Below, piece by piece: positions 1-8,218 of a DNA stretch of 64,000 bases (positions are counted from its first letter, which is position 1; every line of letters starts with the position of its first letter). Source of the DNA: an uncultured Prevotella sp. GTDB taxonomy: Bacteria; Bacteroidota; Bacteroidia; Bacteroidales; Bacteroidaceae. The stretch is taken from assembly GCA_944320255.1 (NCBI GenBank), contig CALUGU010000003.1, positions 1-64,000 on the forward strand, read 5' to 3'. A program made the position numbers and the translations under genes. The notes under the pieces were generated by a model. That model was not told the DNA's origin. It ran no database searches and was given only the letters and a program-made list of their open reading frames with translations.

Positions 1-231
1 AATTAAACTTTGACACACCCAAATGCAGGTTTTTCAATTTCTTCGACTAATTTTGCATTTGCTGTTGGACTCTACAATTAAGCAATAAAGCACTTAAATA
101 TGATGATGGAATTAATGAAATGGCCATAATTAAATTCAATTATTATATGGAGGCAAGAACCTTAAACCTCCGTGCTGAAACGCAAATAGACATACGACAC
201 CGGTAGTTGTGTCTATGATGTGTAGGGATTT
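1..231. other. AT-rich upstream region without a gene
   Basis: No convincing reading frame is seen here. A TAATTTTG box at 48-55 fits the Bacteroidota -7 consensus TAnnTTTG, but no clear TTTG lies 19-22 nt upstream, so it is only a weak promoter candidate for the peptide operon. The strong A/T bias continues through the following peptide and maturase genes and contrasts with the nuo region. Confidence 0.4.
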
Positions 232-468
232 TTGAAAAATTTAAAATTAAAAACAAGGATTATGTTAATAGAAGATGTAATTTCTCGTGGAGAAGTTCTT
301 AGTACAGAACAACTGGCTGAAATTGCAGGTGGAACGGGTGCGCAAGGTAATAATTCTAATGGTGCAGTGTGCAAATGCACAGGTAGTGGCAACAGCAATA
401 GTTTTTTTTGTTTGTGCTCGGATAAAATTAAACCATTGCCGCCACTTGGCGACAGTACTGCACAGTAG
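232..468 (+). CDS. Double-glycine leader RiPP/bacteriocin precursor peptide
   Basis: Probable ribosomally made peptide precursor of 78 residues. The N-terminal part resembles Bacteroidales double-glycine leaders: a MKNLKLK start, then LSTEQLAEIAGG, where the exporter peptidase would cut after GG. The predicted core of about 44 residues is rich in Gly, Asn and Ser and has two Cys-x-Cys pairs (CKC and CLC) about 11 residues apart, then a Pro-rich tail. The TTG at 232 gives the family-like start and follows an in-frame stop; the ATG at 262, preceded by AAGGATT, is the alternative. It sits directly before a radical SAM maturase remnant and upstream of a C39 exporter, which supports the call. The product and its modification are unknown. 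Confidence 0.75.
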   Translation: MKNLKLKTRIMLIEDVISRGEVLSTEQLAEIAGGTGAQGNNSNGAVCKCTGSGNSNSFFCLCSDKIKPLPPLGDSTAQ

Positions 469-499
469 TAATACTTTGCAACGTAACTAATGTAAATAG

Positions 500-542
500 A
501 ACAAGTACGTCTGATGATTTGTTAGTTTCAGACGTACTTGTT
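500..542 (+). terminator. Hairpin between precursor and maturase (attenuator-like)
   Basis: A perfect 15-bp stem, 500-514 with 528-542, encloses a 13-nt loop just after the precursor gene. Only a short T-rich stretch follows, so it may be a partial terminator or an mRNA 3'-end stabiliser that makes precursor transcript more abundant than maturase transcript. That role is inferred from position. Confidence 0.6.
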
Positions 543-573
543 TGAAAGATAAGAACAAATCATTCCATATTTT

Positions 574-1690
574 ATGAAATTAAGTAAGTATACATTTTCT
601 TATTGTGATAACGAGCAATATTATATTTATCACCAAGTATCGAATGCCTTGTTGAAGGTGGATAAAGAGCTTTATGATTTATTAAAAGAAGGCGATTTAC
701 AGACTTTGCCAGAAGATGTAAGTCTGTCACTTGAACAAAACGGCTTTCTTGTAAAGGACGGAATTGACGAAACGTGCAATATTCGTTATGGAAATTTGAT
801 TGGCCGTTATAACAGTAAGTTGATGCGTATAACGATTTTACCGACCCTTAGCTGCAACTTCAGGTGTTGGTATTGTTATGAACAACACAAGGCATCAATT
901 ATGACGGAACAAGGAGCGAAGGCCGTATTGAGATTTATAAAATCAGAAATATTGAAAAAACATTTGGAATATGTTGTTCTTGATTGGTTTGGAGGAGAGC
1001 CATTATTGAGATTTTCACAAATAATTTATCCTTTATCATAATCAAGTAAGATTTTCTTCTACAATGAAAAACTCATATGATATAATAGTTTCAAATATTC
1101 ACACCTTGTGCCGGACAATAGCAAACCCTGATATAGAATTAAGAATAAATTATACGGCTGATAACATTGACACAGCTAAATACATATTTGATTCTTTTGA
1201 TGCTGACATAAGGCCTTTTATAAATGTCATGCCACAAATTGTGTGGCAAGAAAGTGATAAAAGAAATGTTTTAACATTTAAAGAAATTGAATTGAAGAAT
1301 ATGGCTCTTGAGCAGGGTTATAAGATAAATCAAAATATAAGGTCTTTTCGTTGTTCAGCGTGCTATGTTGAAAATATGGAACAATTTGTCGTTAATTATG
1401 ACTTGAGCGTTTATAAATGTACGGCACGAGATTATGATGGCAAATACTGCGTTGGAAGGATTAGTGAAGATGGACGTTTCCAGCCCAATGAAATGTATTA
1501 TAAATATTATATTACGCCTTCGCCTTTCTTGCGTAATGAATGCTTAGAGTGTGAATTTCTTCCAAGTTGTTTGTTTTCAATAGCCTGCATACAAAAAACA
1601 ATTGAGGGATATACGCCTCAATGTAATAAAAACTTAATTAAGGCTTTTATAAATATGACTGTTAAAAACAAAATAAAGCAACATAAATGA
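574..1690 (+). pseudogene. Radical SAM/SPASM peptide maturase, broken by internal deletion
   Basis: Remnant of a radical SAM peptide-modifying enzyme, probably of the GG-Bacteroidales maturase type. The first open part (574-1041) has a precursor-recognition-like N-terminus and the cluster motif CNFRCWYC with Cys94, Cys98 and Cys101, then WFGGEPLL, and stops after residue 155. The second part, in another frame, has SYDIIVSNI and a Cys-rich SPASM-like C-terminus (Cys near CSACY, KCTARD, CLECEFLPSC). Reading that frame back from its ATG at 1064 gives YHNQVRFSST, which fits the stretch after the LDG motif in such enzymes. About 60-70 residues of the barrel are therefore missing around 1020-1040 and the join is out of frame. 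A working enzyme is unlikely. Confidence 0.8.
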
Positions 1691-4002
1691 GCAAGTTAAG
1701 AAGCATCTTTACGGTCGTTGCCATGCTGTTGACGGCTTGCTGCGGATGGGCGCAAGAGCGTGGATATAGTCTGTCTGGGCGTGTGGTTGACATTAATGGC
1801 AAAGGAATAGGCAAAGCCACGGTAAGGCTTATAGTTGATGGTGACAGCACTTCGGCGATGAGTACGGATACATACGACGATGGTAGGTTTGCTTTTAATG
1901 GCTTGGTAAGTGGCACATATTCTTTAAATGTAACAAGCGTAGGATACGATAGCTTTTCACGGACAACAGTTGTAAAGGGCAATATGGATGTAGGCAAGAT
2001 CAAGCTGGAAGATGCTAATAAAATGCTTGACGGGATAACGGTAATGGCAAACTATACGGACGTGAAGCTGACGGGTGAAACGGTGGTGAAGGTAAAAGGT
2101 AATCCGTTGACAAAAGGTAAAACGCTTGTAGACTTTTTGCAATATGTCCGTGAGCTTAACGTTTCGGAAAAAGATTTAAGCATACGCGGGAAAGCCAACA
2201 CGTTAATATATTTAGAAGACAGGAAAATATCTTTTGACGAGCTGAAGTCAATATCGCCGTCTATGATAGAAAGTGTGGAGATAATAACCCACGCCGATAA
2301 CTCTTACGGCGTGTTGGCAACCGGCGGGGTGGTGAAAGTCCATTTGAGGAAGGATGGCGGCATGATTGGCGCGGCGACGATGTACACAGTGGTTAACACC
2401 GATGGGATGGTTGGCGAATCACCGAGGGTAAACTTACTTTACTCAAAAGGGAAATGGACTTTGAACAACTATTTGACGGCGTTTGAGTATTCGCGCTACC
2501 CATACATCACACGGCAGTATGACACAAGCAATGACGGATGTGTGCGTACTGACACGAAAAATATTATCAAGGCAAAAACTTTAAGTGACAACTTGTCGCT
2601 GAGATACGCATTCAACAAGATCGACCACGTAGACATTTATGGAGGAGTGTCGGCCGCATGGAACAATAACACCCAGACAAGTGTGAGTGGTAACGACAGG
2701 CTCGGCATTGTATCAAGGCCGGAAACGCAAAGTTATAGTGTAGGTACGCAATACCGCAAGGGATGGGGGCGCAACGGACAAGATTACTTCCACATACGTT
2801 TGGAATACACCCAAAGTAAGGATGACGCCAAACAAGGATATGAATACAACGGGCTTATGGAACGTGCAAGGCAATGTTATGATTTTGACTTGGTTGACAT
2901 GGCCCCGCAAATACATATCGCTTTTAAGGAAAATATGAATTTTAATGCCGGACTTCAATTCCAGTATGCGTCAGACAGGCATGACGACGAAGGAACGCCG
3001 ACATTGGGGTACATCGCCGACGGGCTGTATGATTACAAATTGTATTACTATGGAGCGTGGGCGGACTATAGTGTGATGTTGGGAAAGTCGTTTTACTTAA
3101 AATTCGGACTAAATTACAGCGCGACCGACGAACGCTACAAAGATTTCATACACCACGGTAATGACATCAACACATGGCAGGACGGCATATATCCTACGTT
3201 GCAGGGACAATGGCTTATCGACGGCGGCAAGATGAGATACCTGAGCATCAGTTACCGGCATTATTATTCGATGCCCAACTACAATTACCGGCTGCCGACA
3301 GTGGTATGGCAGGGCGAAAACCTTTACAGCATAGGCAATACGAACCTTAAGAAGGAAAATTATGATGATCTTGACGTGTCTTTTTCGTTTAACAGGAACT
3401 TTTCATTGTCATACAACATGAACTACGGTCGTGATATGGTAAACGTGATGATGCACAAAGATGAAAGCAGGCCCGGCACGTATTTCACCCGTCCCGAAAA
3501 TACGGACTTCAGCCTGATGCACACGTTCAGGCTGGCGTATTCAGGGCGTGTGCTGAAGTTTTGGTACAGCAACACTTACTCTATGCTGACTTACAAGAAC
3601 GCGCGTGCGGGGGAGGATAAGATACGACACGCACGCGTGGTCGTCAGGAGCAGCAACGATTTCAGCATGAGTAAATGTTTCGGTCTGACGTACGTGTTTG
3701 AGGCGTCAAGTAAAAATAAAACAGAAAGTTATACCTCAAACGCCAGTTACAGCATGGACTTTGGTGCCTATCTGTCTTTGATGAAAGGCAAACTGAACAT
3801 TAACCTGACGTATGAAAACGCTTTTTACAACAGGGTTAAGACAACAATGTCCGGCGACGGGTGGAGTAAACGGCGGATAAACCTAAGTCCCGATTCTCAC
3901 ATATTATTGTCAGTCGGGTGGAACTTCAGCGCGGGGCGCAAGATAAGCAAGCAAAGTCTGCCGACTGTAAATAAATACGACAGGGAAGTGCCTACGTTGT
4001 AA
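1687..4002 (+). CDS. TonB-receptor-like outer-membrane beta-barrel protein in the peptide operon
   Basis: Outer-membrane protein of 771 residues. A signal peptide (MSKLRSIFTVVAMLLTACC, mature near AQE) is followed by a carboxypeptidase-regulatory-like beta-sandwich (about 28-110, starting SGRVVDINGKGI), a plug-like segment (about 115-220) and a long beta-barrel rich in alternating aromatic strands, as in the outer-membrane beta-barrel 3 family. Its ATG overlaps the maturase stop as ATGA, so translation is probably coupled. Its place between maturase and exporter suggests a role in moving the peptide across the outer membrane or in binding it. This is inference, since related barrels also take up nutrients. 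Confidence 0.75.
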   Translation: MSKLRSIFTVVAMLLTACCGWAQERGYSLSGRVVDINGKGIGKATVRLIVDGDSTSAMSTDTYDDGRFAFNGLVSGTYSLNVTSVGYDSFSRTTVVKGNMDVGKIKLEDANKMLDGITVMANYTDVKLTGETVVKVKGNPLTKGKTLVDFLQYVRELNVSEKDLSIRGKANTLIYLEDRKISFDELKSISPSMIESVEIITHADNSYGVLATGGVVKVHLRKDGGMIGAATMYTVVNTDGMVGESPRVNLLYSKGKWTLNNYLTAFEYSRYPYITRQYDTSNDGCVRTDTKNIIKAKTLSDNLSLRYAFNKIDHVDIYGGVSAAWNNNTQTSVSGNDRLGIVSRPETQSYSVGTQYRKGWGRNGQDYFHIRLEYTQSKDDAKQGYEYNGLMERARQCYDFDLVDMAPQIHIAFKENMNFNAGLQFQYASDRHDDEGTPTLGYIADGLYDYKLYYYGAWADYSVMLGKSFYLKFGLNYSATDERYKDFIHHGNDINTWQDGIYPTLQGQWLIDGGKMRYLSISYRHYYSMPNYNYRLPTVVWQGENLYSIGNTNLKKENYDDLDVSFSFNRNFSLSYNMNYGRDMVNVMMHKDESRPGTYFTRPENTDFSLMHTFRLAYSGRVLKFWYSNTYSMLTYKNARAGEDKIRHARVVVRSSNDFSMSKCFGLTYVFEASSKNKTESYTSNASYSMDFGAYLSLMKGKLNINLTYENAFYNRVKTTMSGDGWSKRRINLSPDSHILLSVGWNFSAGRKISKQSLPTVNKYDREVPTL

Positions 4003-4026
4003 ATGGATAATGTGGAAAGAGCTTGA

Positions 4027-6225
4027 ATGAAGAAGTTTAAGGTTTACTTTCAGCATGACTCGATGGAGTGTGGCGTTACGTGCCTGCGTATGGTCTGCAA
4101 GCATTACGGGGCGGAACTAAGCACGGAACGTTTGTCAAGGCTGTGCTTCGCCACGAACGAAGGGGTGTCTCTTCTTGGTATGAGCGAGGCGGCTGAGCGG
4201 CTTGGGCTGCACACTGTATGCGGGCGGCTGGGACTGGAGCAGCTGCGAACAGTTCCGCTGCCGTGCATTTTGCACTGGAACCAGAACCACTTTGTCGTGC
4301 TTTACCGTATAAGCAGGAACGGTAAGAAGTTTTACATAGCCGACCCCGGCAAGGGGCTTGTGACGCGCTCGCGGAAGGAGATGGAGGAATGCTGGATAAG
4401 CACCCGTTCCGGTGGTGACGATAAGGGCGTGGCCATACTGATAGAAACAACTCCTGCATTCTACGACCGCGTGAAGCATTCTGGCGACGGCGGCGAGAGC
4501 CGTTCGCTACGGTTCCTGTTCGGATACTTAAAGAAGTACCGTAAATATTTCGGGCAGATAGCCGTAGGTCTCGCATTGGGCTGCCTGTTGCAGCTCGTCT
4601 TGCCGTTCCTGACGCAGGCGATAGTGGACGTGGGCATAAAGCACAAGGACATCGGCTTTGTGTGGCTTGTGCTCTTGGGGCAGTTGGTGCTTACGGTAAG
4701 CCGCACGGCTCTCGACTTCATACGCCGCTGGCTGTTGCTGCACATAAGCATGAGGGTGAACATATCGCTCGTGAGCGACTTCTTTATCAAACTGTTGAGG
4801 CTGCCGATGTCGTTTTTCGACACAAAGCTTATGGGCGACTTGATGCAGAGGATGAACGACCACGCCAGGGTTAACAGTTTCTTGACCGGGCAGATGCTGG
4901 GCGTGGCGTTGTCGATGTTGAGCCTCGTGGTGCTGGGCGCGGTGCTGCTGATGTACAACGTGGTGATATTCGTCATCTTCGTGGCGGGAAGTGCTGTCTA
5001 CGCCCTGTGGATAACGGCGTTCCTACGGAGGCGCAAGGTGCTTGACTACGAGCTGTTTGAGCAGCAGGCGATAAACAATAACAAGACTTACGAGTTTATC
5101 ACATCTATGCAGGAGATAAAGCTACAAGACTGCCGCCGACGCCGCCGCTGGGAATGGGAGGACACCCAGGCCGATATGTTCAACGTGCAGATGAAGAGCC
5201 TGAAACTGCAACAAGCCGAGGAGGCCGGCAGCATATTCATCAACGAGCTGAAGAACATCGTGATAACCGTGGTGTCGGCGACGGCGGTAATCCACGGCGA
5301 CCTTACGTTAGGAATGATGCTGGCCGTGCAATACATCATAGGCCAGCTTAACGCCCCGGTTGAACAGTTGATGGGCTTCTTCTATTCGCTGCAAGACGTT
5401 AAGATAAGTCTTGAACGCATCAACGAGATACATAAGGCGAAAGACGAGAACGCCGGCGGGCACGACATGACGCCGACGCCGGGGCCGCAAACGATAAGGC
5501 TGGAAAATATCAGTTTTAAATACGACCCGCATTCGCCTCGGAAGACGATCGACGGCGTAAGCATTGAAATACCTAAGGGGAAAGTGACTGCCATCGTAGG
5601 GGCTTCGGGCAGCGGTAAAACAACGTTGGTAAAGCTGATGTTGGGCTATTACCCTGTAAGCGAGGGGCGCATAACCATAGGCGGCACCGACATTGCGAGG
5701 CTCAACCTTGACGAATGGCGCAGGCGGTTCGGAGTGGTGATGCAGGACGGCACGATATTCTCGGAGTCGATCGCGAGGAACATTGCCGTTGACGATAATG
5801 ACATTGACAAGGAGCGTATGACAAAAGCAGCGGAAACGGCCTGTATAAAGGACTACGTGATGGGATTGCCGCTGAAGTTTAACACGAAGATAGGGCGTGA
5901 CGGCAACGGGCTTAGCCAAGGGCAGAAGCAACGGATATTGATAGCCAGGGCGGTGTATAAGAAACCGGATTTCATATTCTTGGACGAGGCGACCAACTCA
6001 CTTGACGCAAGCAATGAAAGGCATATCGTAGAAAACCTTGACAGTTTTTACAAAGGCCGCACGGTGGTTGTCGTGGCGCACAGGCTTAGCACTGTGAGAA
6101 ACGCCGACCAGATAATAGTAATAGATAAAGGCCGTGTGGCGGAGACAGGTACGCATGACAGTCTGACCTTGAGCAAGGGATTGTATTACGAATTGGTGAA
6201 AAACCAACTTGAGCTTGGCGGTTGA
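4027..6225 (+). CDS. Peptidase-containing ABC exporter (C39 peptidase, membrane domain, ATPase)
   Basis: Inner-membrane exporter of 732 residues that would cleave the double-glycine leader and pump out the core peptide. The N-terminal C39 domain (about 1-135) keeps Gln9, the catalytic Cys15 in SMECGVTCL, His in NHFVVLY near 88 and Asp in IADPGKG. The transmembrane domain follows (about 165-440). The ATPase domain has Walker A GASGSGKTT near 525, signature LSQGQ near 628, Walker B IFLDEATNSLD near 650 and the H-loop VVAHRLS. All catalytic features look intact, unlike the maturase. It starts 24 nt after the beta-barrel gene, behind a GGAAAGAG-like ribosome site. Confidence 0.93.
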   Translation: MKKFKVYFQHDSMECGVTCLRMVCKHYGAELSTERLSRLCFATNEGVSLLGMSEAAERLGLHTVCGRLGLEQLRTVPLPCILHWNQNHFVVLYRISRNGKKFYIADPGKGLVTRSRKEMEECWISTRSGGDDKGVAILIETTPAFYDRVKHSGDGGESRSLRFLFGYLKKYRKYFGQIAVGLALGCLLQLVLPFLTQAIVDVGIKHKDIGFVWLVLLGQLVLTVSRTALDFIRRWLLLHISMRVNISLVSDFFIKLLRLPMSFFDTKLMGDLMQRMNDHARVNSFLTGQMLGVALSMLSLVVLGAVLLMYNVVIFVIFVAGSAVYALWITAFLRRRKVLDYELFEQQAINNNKTYEFITSMQEIKLQDCRRRRRWEWEDTQADMFNVQMKSLKLQQAEEAGSIFINELKNIVITVVSATAVIHGDLTLGMMLAVQYIIGQLNAPVEQLMGFFYSLQDVKISLERINEIHKAKDENAGGHDMTPTPGPQTIRLENISFKYDPHSPRKTIDGVSIEIPKGKVTAIVGASGSGKTTLVKLMLGYYPVSEGRITIGGTDIARLNLDEWRRRFGVVMQDGTIFSESIARNIAVDDNDIDKERMTKAAETACIKDYVMGLPLKFNTKIGRDGNGLSQGQKQRILIARAVYKKPDFIFLDEATNSLDASNERHIVENLDSFYKGRTVVVVAHRLSTVRNADQIIVIDKGRVAETGTHDSLTLSKGLYYELVKNQLELGG

Positions 6226-6278
6226 GAACATTGGCGGTTATGGGGCGTATCCTATGACCTTAAAATAATAATGAGACA

Positions 6279-6464
6279 ATGAATGAAAAAGACAATGTTG
6301 AATTAAGAAGTGAGAAGATGCGCCATGTCATAGGGGAAATACCTCCTAAGCTGGTAAGGCTGGGCACTGCCGTGATAGTGGCTGTATGCGTGTTGGCGGC
6401 GGTGTGCCTGTGGCTTGTCAAGATTGACGGGGTGAGTTTGTTCTCGCTTATATTCAAGGTGTGA
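6279..6464 (+). CDS. Small membrane protein resembling the N-terminus of HlyD adaptors
   Basis: A 61-residue protein with a charged N-terminus (VELRSEKMRHVIGEIPP) and one hydrophobic segment (about 28-48). The pattern ELRSE...P..LVR.G followed by a single membrane helix is like the start of HlyD-family adaptors that partner C39 exporters in Bacteroidota, but the periplasmic adaptor part is absent and no continuation is seen in the other frames downstream. It lies 54 nt after the exporter gene and probably belongs to the operon. It may be a stand-alone exporter accessory or a relic of an adaptor gene; the sequence does not decide. Confidence 0.65.
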   Translation: MNEKDNVELRSEKMRHVIGEIPPKLVRLGTAVIVAVCVLAAVCLWLVKIDGVSLFSLIFKV

Positions 6465-6523
6465 ATTACACTTGCCGCCTTGTGCCTTTTATCAGGGCCG
6501 GAGTTGAAAAATTGCCACTTGGA

Positions 6524-6555
6524 TTTGGAATGACGGTTGTGTTTATGTATTTTTG
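6524..6555 (+). promoter_or_regulatory. Promoter of the sugar-kinase-like gene
   Basis: TTTG at 6524-6527 and TATTTTTG at 6548-6555 are separated by 20 nt, matching the Bacteroidota -33/-7 consensus well. The gene starts 25 nt downstream of the -7 box, giving a short leader. Confidence 0.7.
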
Positions 6556-6579
6556 CATAAGTTTTAACGATTATCCAGT

Positions 6580-7416
6580 ATGAAACTTATAGCAGACAGT
6601 GGCAGCACTAAGACCGACTGGTGCTTGACGGACGGCGGCGAGGTTAAGTTGCGCATTTGCGGGCAGGGCATTAACCCGTTCCAGCAAAATGCCGATGTCA
6701 TAGAGAGCGTCATTAAGGATGAACTTGTCAGCAGGCTGGACGACGCAGGAGTGATAACCGAAATCGAGTTTTACGGTGCAGGTTGCCGTGACGAGAAGAT
6801 TGCGCTGATGGAGGGCGTGCTGCACAGGGTGTTTGCAAATGCCGGCAGGGTGGAGGTGTGCTCTGACGTCCTCGGCGCGGCGCGCGCCTTGTTCGGCGGC
6901 GGGCCTGGCATTGCGTGCATACTTGGGACGGGGGCTAACTCGTGCCTGTATGACGGCGGGCGGATTGCGGCCAACGTGCCGCCGCTGGGCTACATCCTCG
7001 GCGACGAGGGCAGCGGGGCGGTGCTTGGGAGGCTGTTCATCAACGCGCTGTTCAAGGGCGGGCTGCCTGCGGCTTTGCGTGACGGGTTCCTTGCCGAAAC
7101 GGGGCTTACGCTTGCCGGTATAATAAACAAGGTGTACCGCGAACCGATGGCCAACCGCTTTCTTGCAAGCACTTCAATGTTCATCCATAAGCATTTGGAA
7201 AACAGTGAGTTAAGGGATTTGGTTATACGTAATTTCAGAAACTTTTTCAAGCGGAATGTCAACCTTTACGGGCGCAGGGACTTGCCTGTAGGGGCGGTTG
7301 GCAGCATCGCTTTTTATTATCAAAGTGAATTGGCTGAAGCCGCCGAGGCCGAAGGCTATAATATAAATAAGGTGATAAAAAGTCCGATGGAAGGATTGGT
7401 AAGGGTGAAAGAGTGA
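6580..7416 (+). CDS. BadF/BadG/N-acetylglucosamine kinase-like ATPase
   Basis: A 278-residue member of the actin-like ATPase superfamily, most like the BadF/BadG and N-acetylglucosamine kinase group. Visible motifs are the phosphate-1 loop DSGSTKTDW at residues 6-14, the CILGTGANS loop near 113, and PLGYILGDEGSGA near 135, which is typical of GlcNAc-kinase-like proteins. The likely reaction is ATP-dependent phosphorylation of an amino sugar in the cytosol, but the substrate cannot be read from sequence. It has its own promoter and terminator, so it appears to be a single-gene unit. Confidence 0.85.
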   Translation: MKLIADSGSTKTDWCLTDGGEVKLRICGQGINPFQQNADVIESVIKDELVSRLDDAGVITEIEFYGAGCRDEKIALMEGVLHRVFANAGRVEVCSDVLGAARALFGGGPGIACILGTGANSCLYDGGRIAANVPPLGYILGDEGSGAVLGRLFINALFKGGLPAALRDGFLAETGLTLAGIINKVYREPMANRFLASTSMFIHKHLENSELRDLVIRNFRNFFKRNVNLYGRRDLPVGAVGSIAFYYQSELAEAAEAEGYNINKVIKSPMEGLVRVKE

Positions 7417-7544
7417 AAGGTGAAAGGGTGGAATAGTAAAGATGAAAATCGTAAATGCACACGGTGCGCCTCTTTTTAACCACAAAATGTATGATAGGGG
7501 CTGTCTGTAGGCCGATTGGTTTTAGCCGTTGAAACGAAGGGGTA

Positions 7545-7579
7545 AGCCGTCCAAACCGGATGTTTGGACGGCTCTTTTT
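7545..7579 (+). terminator. Rho-independent terminator
   Basis: A perfect 11-bp stem, 7545-7555 with 7563-7573, is followed by a run of five T. It lies about 130 nt after the kinase-like gene. Confidence 0.85.
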
Positions 7580-7625
7580 ATGCTTTGTGTAACCTATTGT
7601 AAATCAAGACATTGTATGTTGCTTT

Positions 7626-7691
7626 GTAAAAGGTGCCGAATTACGTCGTAAAAGATGCCCAATTTCATTGTGAAAGGATAGCTTTTGCTGA
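7626..7691 (+). repeat. 22-bp periodic array, locus 1 (three units)
   Basis: Three successive 22-nt units start at 7626, 7648 and 7670. The first two begin GTAAAAG and share GCC and an AATT block at fixed positions; the third begins GTGAAAGG. The array lies between the kinase terminator and the nuo promoter. It overlaps the left arm of the long inverted repeat at 7628-7730. Confidence 0.55.
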
Positions 7692-7730
7692 CCAATACGC
7701 CGCCTTTTGTCGGCGTGGCCGGCACCTTTT
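7628..7730. repeat. Nested inverted repeat upstream of nuoA
   Basis: Outer arms of 11 bp (7628-7638 and 7720-7730) are perfectly complementary; an inner hairpin ACGCCG/CGGCGT (7697-7702, 7711-7716) sits near the right arm. The right arm runs into CTTTTT, so the structure might end transcription. With 7417-7544, which holds short GTGAAAGG repeats and no gene, this accounts for most of the 450-nt gap before nuoA. Confidence 0.5.
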
Positions 7731-7792
7731 TGTTGTGTGGATGGATTTTACCGTATTGCAATGTCATTTTCATATAAATAAAAATATGCGAT

Positions 7793-7826
7793 TTTGTAAA
7801 ACTTTGCAAAATAAATTGTACCTTTG
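7793..7826 (+). promoter_or_regulatory. Promoter of the nuo operon
   Basis: TACCTTTG at 7819-7826 matches the -7 box, and TTTG at 7793-7796 lies 22 nt upstream. The leader to the nuoA start would be about 35 nt. Confidence 0.6.
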
Positions 7827-7867
7827 CAGGCGTTTTGTAGTGCTACGTTTTATTAAATAAAATATAT

Positions 7868-8218
7868 ATGTATTTTATCTTGTTAATTACCGTTTTGATA
7901 ACGGCTGTTTTCTTGGTGGTGGCTGCATTTGTCATAGCTAAGTTGATGGGTCCGCGTACTTATAACAAGGTGAAGGGAGAGCCGTTCGAGTGCGGTATAC
8001 CGACTCACGGGTCTTCATGGATACCTGTGCACGTGGGCTATTATCTTTTCGCCATCCTTTTCCTCGTGTTCGACGTGGAGACGGTCTTCCTCTATCCGTG
8101 GGCCGTCGTTGTTAAGGAGTTCGGCGTGATGGCAATGGTCAGCATCGGATTCTTTTTGTTAGTCTTAGTATTTGGCCTTGCTTACGCTTGGCGGAAAGGA
8201 GCATTGGAATGGAAGTAA
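7868..8218 (+). CDS. nuoA: NADH-quinone oxidoreductase subunit A
   Basis: Small membrane subunit of respiratory complex I, 116 residues with three hydrophobic helices (about 1-25, 58-80, 85-107). The family hallmark KGEPFECG in the loop after helix 1, with the conserved Cys, and FDVETVFLYPWA in helix 2 are present. It is the first gene of the operon; its last 10 nt overlap the start of nuoB, which implies coupled translation. Confidence 0.97.
   Translation: MYFILLITVLITAVFLVVAAFVIAKLMGPRTYNKVKGEPFECGIPTHGSSWIPVHVGYYLFAILFLVFDVETVFLYPWAVVVKEFGVMAMVSIGFFLLVLVFGLAYAWRKGALEWK

Noticed and set aside
1064..1690. Second part of the maturase considered as a separate SPASM-type gene
   Set aside because: The frame continues upstream of its ATG with sequence that fits the missing enzyme middle, so it is a fragment and not an independent start.
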